A stretch of 39,304 nt of DNA. It comes from an uncultured Clostridia bacterium (GTDB lineage: Bacteria; Bacillota; Clostridia; Lachnospirales; Lachnospiraceae). Shown piece after piece: positions 18,248-26,874 of this stretch; positions within the stretch are counted from its first letter, which is position 1, and each line of letters begins with the position of its first letter. The position numbers were made by a program, and so were the translations under genes. The stretch covers positions 1 to 39,304 of the forward strand of contig CAMOCO010000002.1 in assembly GCA_946610715.1 (NCBI GenBank). The letters run 5' to 3'. The notes under the pieces were generated by a model. It was not told where the DNA came from, ran no database searches, and was given only the letters and a program-made list of their open reading frames with translations.

Positions 18248-20099
18248 GAAAATATTCAGGAAAACTATCGGAATTATACTGGCGTCTGCCATGATGCTTT
18301 CTGTATCAGGATGCAGTATCAGTCCCGAGCAGTCTACTGAAGCTTCCGGCACAGCTGAAATAACAGAGGAATCTGAAACTGTTAACTATGCGGATGCCGA
18401 AAATCCGGAATTTGAGCAATATATTCAGGATACATTTGTAAAAAAGGTAACGGTAGATTCATCAGAATATAATCAGCAGATAAAGGATCCGGGACAATTC
18501 GGAATTGAGAGACCCGGCAAGGCATACTGGTTCATAGAGCCTGAGGGGAAAACCATAGAAGAAAAACTGGAGGCTGATAAAAAGGAAGTCGAAGAAGAAT
18601 ATAATAAGCTTATGCAGTTTGAAGGAGCAGAGCTTACGAAGGAAGAATATTTCACATTTATTACCGAAAAAAGCGCACTTGAAGTGAAGTTAAAGGGCTG
18701 TGAATATGTAAAATACCAGGAGCCTTTTTACCCGAACAGAGGAATTCAGTCCAATGTTGGAATATCTCTGGCGGAATTTATATTCAGGGAAAAGGCGGAT
18801 GTGGATGCCTACATTGAACTGCTGAAGTCATTTCCCGAATATGTATCATTTTATGTGGAATTTGATAACTGGAGAGCCGGGCAGGGATATGCAATGCAGG
18901 ATTCCATGGCAGATACTGTTATAGACCAGTGCAATACCTTCCTGGAAAATAAAGATAATCATTATCTTATACAGGAATTCGACAGAAAAATCGATGAAGC
19001 GGATTTCCTTTCTGCATCAGAGAAGGAAGAATATAAAAAGCAGGACAAAGAAAATATCAAATATGTGTTTGACGGAATAGAGATGATTAAAAAGTGCGTA
19101 GCAGCAAATAAAGGAAAAGCATCTGTTAAGGGCGGACTTGCAAACTATTCCGACGGAAAAGCATATTTTAACGAATATATCATTCCTTATTTTGCAGGTT
19201 CAACTAAAACAGGAGATGAACTGATTGAGGAATTTGAAACCAGGATATCACAGATCAGAAATGAGGTTTCAATGATTGCTCAGAATAATCCTGAAGCATA
19301 TCAGTATTTTCTTCAAAATGCGGGAACCATGTTTAGCGACTTTGATACCAATGAGGTTTCTGATGCCCTGGATATCATAATGGAAAAGAATATGGAGAAC
19401 TATCCTGAACTTCCGGAAATCAAGTATCAGGCAAGTTATCTCTCCCCTGTTCTTTCGGATATTATGGTAGGTACATTGGCATATTATATGCATCCGGCAT
19501 ATGATGAGCCGGATAAAAATGTTATAAGAGTAAACAGGAACCATCCTGAGGATAAGTGGCTTACACTTGCTCATGAGGGGTGTCCGGGACATATGTTCCA
19601 ATTCAATTATCTCATGTCAACAGATCAGAATATGCTCAGAAAGAGCGCATATTCGCTGGGATATCTTGAAGGCTGGGCAGTATACAGCAGCTATAACACA
19701 TATGAGAACTTTGATTATCCGGATATAGAGAGCGATAAGATCGTGGGAAGATTAAGCTATCTTAATACGGAAATGAATTATCTCCTGCAGGAAAGAATGG
19801 ATATCGGAATCAACTATGAAGGATGGGATGTCAAAGCATTGGAGAAGTGGATGAAAACAAATGGGCTTAATGCTGCGGCAGCAAATGAAACCTACGAAGC
19901 ATTACTCGCCCAGGATCCCGGACTTTTACTGAGCTATTCAGAGGGATATTATGAGATGAAGGAAATGAGGGATTATGCCGAAAAGAAGCTTGGAGGCAAG
20001 TTTAACCTTGTGGATTATCATAAAGCTGTCCTTTCTGCAGGACCATGTATGTTTAAGGATCTTAAGCTCTGGGTTGATCAGTATATAAATGAGAATTAG
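18240..20099 (+). CDS. DUF885 family lipoprotein, putative metallopeptidase
   Basis: Lipobox-like 'MLSVSGCS'; 'LAHEGCPGHMFQFNYL' HExxxGH motif; 'GYLEGWAVYSSY'. Start chosen at 18240 with upstream GGGGGG. Confidence 0.88.
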   Translation: MIRKIFRKTIGIILASAMMLSVSGCSISPEQSTEASGTAEITEESETVNYADAENPEFEQYIQDTFVKKVTVDSSEYNQQIKDPGQFGIERPGKAYWFIEPEGKTIEEKLEADKKEVEEEYNKLMQFEGAELTKEEYFTFITEKSALEVKLKGCEYVKYQEPFYPNRGIQSNVGISLAEFIFREKADVDAYIELLKSFPEYVSFYVEFDNWRAGQGYAMQDSMADTVIDQCNTFLENKDNHYLIQEFDRKIDEADFLSASEKEEYKKQDKENIKYVFDGIEMIKKCVAANKGKASVKGGLANYSDGKAYFNEYIIPYFAGSTKTGDELIEEFETRISQIRNEVSMIAQNNPEAYQYFLQNAGTMFSDFDTNEVSDALDIIMEKNMENYPELPEIKYQASYLSPVLSDIMVGTLAYYMHPAYDEPDKNVIRVNRNHPEDKWLTLAHEGCPGHMFQFNYLMSTDQNMLRKSAYSLGYLEGWAVYSSYNTYENFDYPDIESDKIVGRLSYLNTEMNYLLQERMDIGINYEGWDVKALEKWMKTNGLNAAAANETYEALLAQDPGLLLSYSEGYYEMKEMRDYAEKKLGGKFNLVDYHKAVLSAGPCMFKDLKLWVDQYINEN

Positions 20100-20110
20100 G
20101 GGAGCAAAGA

Positions 20111-20476
20111 ATGGAAGAAATTTATCAAAACACAGAATCGATTCTGCGTTATATAGTTGAATTTTCAACACTGCTGCTGGAATTTTTTGGTATATGTATA
20201 CTTGTCTTTACGGCGGTTAAATGCTTTATTTTCTGGATAAAAAGGGATGAGTCCATCAGGCTTCATCTGGCACAGGGAATTGCACTTGCCCTTGAGTTTA
20301 AGCTCGGAGGTGAGGTGCTCAGAACAGTTGTGGTCAGAGAATGGGCTGAGCTTGGTATCCTTGGTGCTATTATACTTCTGAGAGCAACTCTTACATTCCT
20401 TATTCATTGGGAAATCAAGAATGAGAAGAAGGCACTGGAACCAAAGAGTGACATTGAAGAAAATAAAAAAAGTTAA
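20111..20476 (+). CDS. DUF1622 family membrane protein
   Basis: 'LHLAQGIALALEFKLGGEVLRTVVVREWAELGILGAIILLRATLTFLIHWEI'. Confidence 0.88.
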   Translation: MEEIYQNTESILRYIVEFSTLLLEFFGICILVFTAVKCFIFWIKRDESIRLHLAQGIALALEFKLGGEVLRTVVVREWAELGILGAIILLRATLTFLIHWEIKNEKKALEPKSDIEENKKS

Positions 20477-20479
20477 TAA

Positions 20480-20522
20480 AAAGGCAGCTGCGAAATTGAA
20501 TTTCAAAATCGCAACTGCCTTT
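20480..20522. terminator. Terminator between convergent genes
   Basis: AAAGGCAG-C-TGCGA ... TCGCA-A-CTGCCTTT stem, followed by CTTATTTTC. Confidence 0.8.
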
Positions 20523-20553
20523 CTTATTTTCAGGTTATGATACTCGCTGATTC

Positions 20554-21123
20554 TTAAAGATTATCGTTTACATCTGAGATTTCTTCTTCTGCATTGCCTG
20601 TAGCGTCACTTTCATTTTTATTTTCAAGCTCTTCCTTGATTTTTGCAGCTGCTTCCGAGAACTTGTCTTTTACCACATTTGCTGTTTCGCCAACTTTATC
20701 CATTACTTTATTTGCCGTATCCAGATTGTTCTCGCCCTTAAATGAATAATCGCAACCACACATCATTGAAACAAATGCAGCTGATAATGTTACAGGTGCC
20801 GAAATGAGGCACAGAGCCGCTGCTGCACCAACCGGTACAGATGCTACTGTATCATCGCCCTTTTTGATATCAAGCTTATTCTTTGTTAAGAAATCAACGA
20901 ACTTACCTGCAGGCTTCTTTGCTTCAATAAAAGCCTTTCTGCATTTTTCCTCGTAATTCGGGGCTGTGCGCTTCTCAGCCTTGGGATCGAATTTCCCCAG
21001 CTTCTCCAGATATGATACTGCATCAACTATGTTGCCCTCACATGCTCTTATCGCATTTTTTGCATCTTCATAAGATACTCCTGTTGCTCTTACCAGTTCT
21101 TCAACCTTTTCGAATTCTTCCAT
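20554..21123 (-). CDS. UBA-like/DUF4342 domain protein
   Basis: 'VEELVRATGVSYEDAKNAIRACEGNIVDAVSYLEKLGK' UBA-like fold followed by a DUF4342-like hydrophobic segment. Confidence 0.8.
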   Translation of the reverse strand: MEEFEKVEELVRATGVSYEDAKNAIRACEGNIVDAVSYLEKLGKFDPKAEKRTAPNYEEKCRKAFIEAKKPAGKFVDFLTKNKLDIKKGDDTVASVPVGAAAALCLISAPVTLSAAFVSMMCGCDYSFKGENNLDTANKVMDKVGETANVVKDKFSEAAAKIKEELENKNESDATGNAEEEISDVNDNL

Positions 21124-21338
21124 AATAATTGTCCTCCCTTTTTTGATTATTTACTGTTTATGTGTTTTGTCTAAGCTTTATTTGCTTTCGATGGGTATAA
21201 TTTATCATCGGAAAGTTAAATGGTCTTTTAAGAAAGATTAAAAATAGATTAGAAAAATATACAATTTAACCTTAGTTAGCTGTATAATTAACTGGAAATG
21301 AAAAATTCGAATGATATATGAGATGGAAGGTGTTTAAT

Positions 21339-22202
21339 ATGAAGAAAAAGCTGATGGGGGTGGCTGTTCTTGTATTTATGATGGCGATGCTGCTTACGGC
21401 CTGCGGATCCGGGGATAGAGAAGTGCCCGCGGAGCCGGATAGCGTAGATACCGGGCAGGAAACAGAGGATATACATGGATTAAATGATCCGGTTGAAAAC
21501 AGTGGGACTGAATCCGGATCCGAAGATACCGAAATGACTGAATCCGGAGATACCGAAATAACTGAAACAAAAACCGAAGGAGATATATCATTAATGGCTG
21601 CAACACTTTATTATCAGGGACATGGAAGTGTCAGGATTACCACAGCAGAGGGGAAGGTTATATATGTAGATCCATTTGCGGGTGATGGATATGATAAAAC
21701 CGCAGATCTGATACTTATAACCCACGGACACGCAGATCATACCCGGACAGACCTGATCCAAAGTCAAAGTCCGGATTGCCGGAGTATAACCTATAAGGAA
21801 GCACTTGAGGGCGGAGAGTATCATTCATTTGACCTCGGGTATGTGCAGATCGAAGCGGTTGAAGCATATAACAGTAATCATAAAGCGACGGAATGTGTCG
21901 GCTACGTGCTTACATTTGAAAATGGTATAAAACTCTATCTGTCCGGAGATACATCAACTACAGACCGGATGAGTGATATGGCAGATATGAATCTTGATTA
22001 TGCATTCTTCTGCTGTGACGGTGTATATAATATGGACGTGGCAGAAGCATCGGATTGTGCAAAGACTGTAAATGCAAAGCACAGCATTCCATACCATATG
22101 CTCCCGTCTGATAAGGGCATTTTTGATAAGGATGTAGCAGATTCCTTTAATGCACCGGGAAAGATCATTCTTCGGCCGGGAGAAGAGCTGATTCTGGAAT
22201 AA
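21339..22202 (+). CDS. MBL-fold metallo-hydrolase lipoprotein
   Basis: Lipobox 'MLLTACGS'; 'LYYQGHGSVRITTAEGKVIYVDPFAGDGYDKTADLILITHGHADHT'; ATG 21339 with GGAAGG upstream. Confidence 0.9.
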   Translation: MKKKLMGVAVLVFMMAMLLTACGSGDREVPAEPDSVDTGQETEDIHGLNDPVENSGTESGSEDTEMTESGDTEITETKTEGDISLMAATLYYQGHGSVRITTAEGKVIYVDPFAGDGYDKTADLILITHGHADHTRTDLIQSQSPDCRSITYKEALEGGEYHSFDLGYVQIEAVEAYNSNHKATECVGYVLTFENGIKLYLSGDTSTTDRMSDMADMNLDYAFFCCDGVYNMDVAEASDCAKTVNAKHSIPYHMLPSDKGIFDKDVADSFNAPGKIILRPGEELILE

Positions 22203-22261
22203 AAAAAGCATGTTGCTGAATTGATAAGAGTCTAAAATATATTAATCGAGAGGTGACGGAA

Positions 22262-22510
22262 ATGAAGCATATTAAGTTTCAGCCTAAGGGCGTATGCTCT
22301 ATGCAAATCGATTTTGACATCGATGAAGAAAGCAAGGTACATAATGTCAGCTTTATCGGAGGCTGCAACGGTAATCTTAAAGCTATAGGAAAACTGGTTG
22401 AGGGAAAAGATGCAGGTGAGATCGCATCCATTCTCCGCGGAAATCGTTGCGGAATGAGAACAACATCCTGCGCAGATCAATTTGCAATTGCATTAGAGCA
22501 AAATATATAA
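22262..22510 (+). CDS. TSCPD domain protein (TIGR03905-like)
   Basis: 'FQPKGVCSMQIDFDIDEESKVHNVSFIGGCNGNLKAIGKLVEGKDAGEIASILRGNRCG...TSCADQFAIAL'. Confidence 0.9.
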   Translation: MKHIKFQPKGVCSMQIDFDIDEESKVHNVSFIGGCNGNLKAIGKLVEGKDAGEIASILRGNRCGMRTTSCADQFAIALEQNI

Positions 22511-22528
22511 TTTGGAGACTGGTGGAGC

Positions 22529-23839
22529 ATGGAGAGTTCAATTGAGTATTATTGGAATGGATGGAAGGTTGTCAGAGAAATAGGAAAAGGATCTTACGGA
22601 TCTGTTTATGAAGTTGAAAAAGAGGATTTCGGACAGGTAATTAAGTCTGCTATCAAGGTTATATCAATTCCGCAAAATAATAACGAAACACAGGTTCTTA
22701 TAAGCGAGGGAAATACAAATGAAGGCATTGCCTTATATTATGAGGAATTCGTAAAAAGACTTATTAAAGAATTCACCATAATGGCAGAGTTAAGAGGAAA
22801 CTCCAATATTGTCAGCTATGAGGATCATAAGATCATAAAAAGAGAGCATACCATCGGATATGATATTTTCATAAAGATGGAACTTCTGAATAATTATTAT
22901 TCATTTTTTCAAAACAGAAATGTCAGCGTAGATGACATTTTAAAAATAGGAATTGACCTTTGTAACGCACTGGAAGTATGTGAAAAGAAAAAAATCATCC
23001 ACAGAGATATTAAGCCGGATAATATTTTCTATAATGATATGGGAGTTTTTAAGCTGGGAGATTTCGGTGTTGCCAGAGAAATCGCCGAAATGAGCCAGTC
23101 CATGACAAGAATGGGAACATATAATTATATGGCTCCGGAGATATATTTTAATAAGAAATACGATCATACGGTGGATATATATTCCCTCGGTGTCGTACTT
23201 TATAAAAGCCTGAACGGTGGAAGGCTTCCGTTTATTAAGGCCGGAGATGTGATCACCTCCGAACTAAGAGAGGGAGCTTTTTCCAGAAGGCTGTCCGGGG
23301 AGGTATTTCCCGTACCGGAAGGGTGCGATGAAGAAGTTGCAAATGTTATAATAAAGGCATGTTCCTTTGCGCCTAAGGACAGATACCAGTCTGCGGCTGA
23401 GTTTAGAGCTGCTTTAGAGGAACTCAGAGGAAGAAGACTGGAATCAAGAGAAATTCCGGACAGTAATTATATATTGGAATTTGAACCTACGGAACGAAGT
23501 GAAGAGCTGGCAAATATGGTAATTGAAGGCGGTATGACCGTTCTTACGGGTTCCATGATGGGAACACATCATGTATTAAAAGATTCCCAGCCACTGCTTA
23601 TCGGCAGGGATGTCAAGCTATGTGATTTTGTAATTCCCGATACTTATATGGGAGTCAGCAGAACTCACTGCATTATATATTTTAACAGAAATGAAAATGC
23701 ATATTATATAAAAGACAGCTCAACCAACGGAACCTGGAGTTCACCGTCGGTTAAGCTGGAAAAAGGAAAATTCTGTAAGGTTGCACCGGGAACCGTAATA
23801 CTTCTGGGCAACATTGATTGTTCAATTAAACTCGGATAA
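22529..23839 (+). CDS. Serine/threonine protein kinase with C-terminal FHA domain
   Basis: 'EIGKGSYGSVYEVE', 'IIHRDIKPDNIFYNDMGVFKLGDFGVARE', 'GTYNYMAPE'; FHA 'LLIGRDVKLCDFVIPDTYMGVSRTHCIIYFNRNENAYYIKDSSTNGTW'. Confidence 0.95.
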   Translation: MESSIEYYWNGWKVVREIGKGSYGSVYEVEKEDFGQVIKSAIKVISIPQNNNETQVLISEGNTNEGIALYYEEFVKRLIKEFTIMAELRGNSNIVSYEDHKIIKREHTIGYDIFIKMELLNNYYSFFQNRNVSVDDILKIGIDLCNALEVCEKKKIIHRDIKPDNIFYNDMGVFKLGDFGVAREIAEMSQSMTRMGTYNYMAPEIYFNKKYDHTVDIYSLGVVLYKSLNGGRLPFIKAGDVITSELREGAFSRRLSGEVFPVPEGCDEEVANVIIKACSFAPKDRYQSAAEFRAALEELRGRRLESREIPDSNYILEFEPTERSEELANMVIEGGMTVLTGSMMGTHHVLKDSQPLLIGRDVKLCDFVIPDTYMGVSRTHCIIYFNRNENAYYIKDSSTNGTWSSPSVKLEKGKFCKVAPGTVILLGNIDCSIKLG

Positions 23840-23844
23840 GACCA

Positions 23845-25284
23845 TTAGGACATTTCCGAATCTGCCTCCTGTGAAGGGGGCAGTTTTTTTGCACAAAGCA
23901 CCAGATAAATGATGAAGAGAACTGCGGCGAAGATTATTCCCGCCGGGTAAGCGATACTGCTGCCAAGACTTAAGCCTTCCTTTGCCATTAATATATAGGT
24001 AAGGCTCACAGCCGACATAAAAGCAGCCGGCAGAGCGGTAAGAAGGCTGTAATATTTTTTCTTTGCATTTTTTATCAGATAAGCTGTTGAAACCCAGAGA
24101 CTTATCATGGCAAGAGTCTGGTTGCTCCAGGAAAAATATCTCCAAAGTACATTGAAATCCAGCTGAGTCAGGACTGCTCCGATACCCAGCAGAGGCAGGG
24201 TAATGATCAGTCTGTTCTTAATCTGTTTCTGATTCAGACCGGTGATCTCACTCAGTATAAGCCGGGCACTTCTGAATGCCGTATCTCCTGAAGTGATGGG
24301 ACATACCACAACGCCCACAACAGCCAGTAATCCACCTATGGTTCCAAGCATTCCGGTTGAAATATCATATACCGTGCCGGACTGCCCCAGATCGGTAAGT
24401 GCCTTGTTAAGTAGAGTGGTCGTACCGTAAAATGCAACTCCTCCGGCGGCCCATACGAGGGCTATAACGGACTCGGCAATCATTGCTCCGTAGAATATTT
24501 TTCTGCCGTCTTTCTCGCTTGTCATACATTTGGAAATCATGGGTGACTGTGTTGCATGGAATCCGGATATCGCACCGCAGGCAACAGTAATAAACATATA
24601 TGGCCATACAGGAAGACCCTCGGGATGGAGGTTTGTAAAATTTATTTCGGGGACATGATAACCGCCGAATATGATGCCTCCCATAATGCATACAGCCATG
24701 GTGATAAGTATGACACCAAATACCGGATACAGCTTTCCGATTATCTTGTCAATCGGAAGAAGTGTGGCAAGAATATAATAGATAAGTATTATAATTACCC
24801 AGAAATTTACACTCATAAATTTCGGAGTAAGTTTTGCCAGAAGAGCGGCCGGGCTGTTCACGAAAACTGTACCGGTCAGAAGCAGCAGCAGTACAGAAAA
24901 GATTCTCATTATCCATTTCGCTGCAGAACCCAGATATATTCCCGAGAGCTCCGCTATGGATTTTCCGTCATGGCGCTCGGAAATCATTCCCACCATAAAG
25001 TCATGAACCGCACCGCCGAGCACTGCACCGAAGATGATCCACAGGAAAACTATGGGACCGAAGCAGGCACCCATAAGGGCACCGAATATCGGACCGGTTC
25101 CGGCTATATTCAGTAATTGAACAAGAAATGCTTTCCAGGTCTTCATCGGAACGAAGTCTACTCCGTCGTGAAGTCTTTCGGCAGGCGTCTGTCTGTCATC
25201 CGGAGAAAAGATGCGATTGGTAAAACGTCCGTATGTATTATATCCGATAATCAGTACAACAAAAGATAATACAAGAGAGATCAT
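23845..25284 (-). CDS. cstA: Carbon starvation protein A family (CstA) transporter
   Basis: 'VPMKTWKAFLVQLLNIAGTGPIFGALMGACFGPIVFLWIIFGAVLGGAVHDFMVGMIS.RHDGKSIAE', 'HATQSPMISKCM', 'DTAFRSARLI'. Confidence 0.93.
   Translation of the reverse strand: MISLVLSFVVLIIGYNTYGRFTNRIFSPDDRQTPAERLHDGVDFVPMKTWKAFLVQLLNIAGTGPIFGALMGACFGPIVFLWIIFGAVLGGAVHDFMVGMISERHDGKSIAELSGIYLGSAAKWIMRIFSVLLLLLTGTVFVNSPAALLAKLTPKFMSVNFWVIIILIYYILATLLPIDKIIGKLYPVFGVILITMAVCIMGGIIFGGYHVPEINFTNLHPEGLPVWPYMFITVACGAISGFHATQSPMISKCMTSEKDGRKIFYGAMIAESVIALVWAAGGVAFYGTTTLLNKALTDLGQSGTVYDISTGMLGTIGGLLAVVGVVVCPITSGDTAFRSARLILSEITGLNQKQIKNRLIITLPLLGIGAVLTQLDFNVLWRYFSWSNQTLAMISLWVSTAYLIKNAKKKYYSLLTALPAAFMSAVSLTYILMAKEGLSLGSSIAYPAGIIFAAVLFIIYLVLCAKKLPPSQEADSEMS
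23862..23890 (+). terminator. Terminator for the kinase gene embedded in the 3' end of cstA
   Basis: CTGCCTCC-TGTGAA-GGGGGCAG followed by TTTTTTT; lies inside the cstA reading frame. Confidence 0.75.
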
Positions 25285-25452
25285 AGATTAATCCTCCTAT
25301 CTCAATTAGTTTTTACAGGTAAAATGATAGCATTAAAATCCCTTTATTTCTATAGGAATTATTATTGGATTTTTTACTGAATGATTGCTACAAACGAGAT
25401 AAGATGTTATTATGTTGACGTATGTACAAATAATTCAAAGATGAGGATTTTC

Positions 25453-26862
25453 ATGATAACTGAGATACTAAGCAAGATTGATGATGTAATGTATTATCCC
25501 ATATTGATGATCATTATGGGAATCGCCGGTATTTATTTTACGATTCGCACGAAGGCTGTCCAGATAAGGCTTTTTCCGGAATCCATACGGCTTCTGATGG
25601 AGCCTCCGGAAGATAAAAAGAATGTATCTTCCCTTCAGGCTATGCTTGTATCTACCGCATCCCGAGTAGGAACCGGAAATATAGTCGGAGTATCTACAGC
25701 TATCTGTCTCGGCGGTCCGGGTGCGTGCTTCTGGATGTGGGTGATGTGTATAATAGGAGCATCCTCTGCATTTATAGAAAGTACCCTGGCACAGATTTAT
25801 AAAAGGAAGAATCCGGATGGGGAATGTTACGGCGGACCCGCATATTATATTGAAAAAGCGCTTCGGGCTCCGATCATTGCGAGCATTTTCTGTGTATTTC
25901 TTATAGCGACCTATGCGGTAGGATTCAATCTGCTGTGCTCCTACAATCTGCAATCGACTTTTGCGACATATTCATTCTATAATCCGAAGGTTACTCCGAT
26001 TATAATAGGCAGCATACTTGCAGTTCTTACAGGATATTGTCTTCTGGGAGGCGGTAAGAGAATAGTAAAACTCACCAGCCTTATAGTTCCTGTAATGGGT
26101 ATTTCATATGTTATCATATCACTGATCGTAATCATATATAATATAAAGAGTGTACCGTCCATGTTTATGCTTATTTTCAAGGATGCCTTCAATTTTAAGG
26201 CCATCTTCGGCGGAATCTCAGGATCCTGTATGGTTTACGGTATAAAGAGAGGTCTGTACTCAAATGAAGCAGGTGTTGGTTCTGCACCGAATGCATCTGC
26301 TACGGCAAAGGTATCTCATCCTGCAAAGCAGGGTCTGGTACAGACACTTTCGGTATATATTGATACTCTTCTTCTCTGTACCGCAACCGCTCTTATGTGT
26401 CTTGCCAGCGGTGTTGAGAGAAGTGAAGCGGTTAATGGTGCTCCGTATGTGCAGAATGCAATTTCAACAGTATTCGGAAAGGTCGGTCCCACATTTATTA
26501 CGGTGGCAATGATACTGTTTGCATTCACGACACTTCTGGGTAATCTCTATTATGTGGATAATGCACTTATCTTTCTGAATAAGAAGAGACATCCTTCACA
26601 GCTGTTTATGAGATGTTTTCATTTAGCCTGCGCGGGGGTAGTACTGCTTGGTGCCGTGATACCGATGAATGCAGCATGGGCTGCGGCCGATATCACAATG
26701 GGAGGAATGACGATCATCAATCTTCCGGTGTGTATGATACTCGGCAAGGTTGCCATTAATTCACTTAAAGATTATGAAAAACAAAGAAAAGAAGGTAAGA
26801 ATCCTACGTTTAAAGCAAGGGATATCGGACTTGATGAAAATGAACTTGATTTCTGGAAATAG
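25453..26862 (+). CDS. Alanine/glycine:cation symporter family protein (AGCS)
   Basis: 'STASRVGTGNIVGVSTAICLGGPGACFWMWVMCIIGASSAFIESTLAQIYK', 'GLYSNEAGVGSAPNASATAKVSHPAKQGLVQ'. Start chosen at 25453 with GAGG upstream; 25441 and 25381 are alternatives. Confidence 0.93.
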   Translation: MITEILSKIDDVMYYPILMIIMGIAGIYFTIRTKAVQIRLFPESIRLLMEPPEDKKNVSSLQAMLVSTASRVGTGNIVGVSTAICLGGPGACFWMWVMCIIGASSAFIESTLAQIYKRKNPDGECYGGPAYYIEKALRAPIIASIFCVFLIATYAVGFNLLCSYNLQSTFATYSFYNPKVTPIIIGSILAVLTGYCLLGGGKRIVKLTSLIVPVMGISYVIISLIVIIYNIKSVPSMFMLIFKDAFNFKAIFGGISGSCMVYGIKRGLYSNEAGVGSAPNASATAKVSHPAKQGLVQTLSVYIDTLLLCTATALMCLASGVERSEAVNGAPYVQNAISTVFGKVGPTFITVAMILFAFTTLLGNLYYVDNALIFLNKKRHPSQLFMRCFHLACAGVVLLGAVIPMNAAWAAADITMGGMTIINLPVCMILGKVAINSLKDYEKQRKEGKNPTFKARDIGLDENELDFWK

Positions 26863-26874
26863 GAGGAAGACACA

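Noticed and set aside
21480-21570. Repetitive Glu/Thr/Ser codons (TESGSEDTEMTESGDTEITE) in the MBL lipoprotein
   Set aside because: Typical low-complexity linker after a lipoprotein signal; not an independent repeat element.
24556-25116. 186-aa plus-strand ORF opposite cstA
   Set aside because: Composition is typical of antisense translation of a membrane protein gene; no RBS or motif.
25285-25452. Possible glycine riboswitch upstream of the AGCS symporter
   Set aside because: Leader is AT-rich with no tandem aptamer-like structure that I could see; needs an Rfam scan to be certain.
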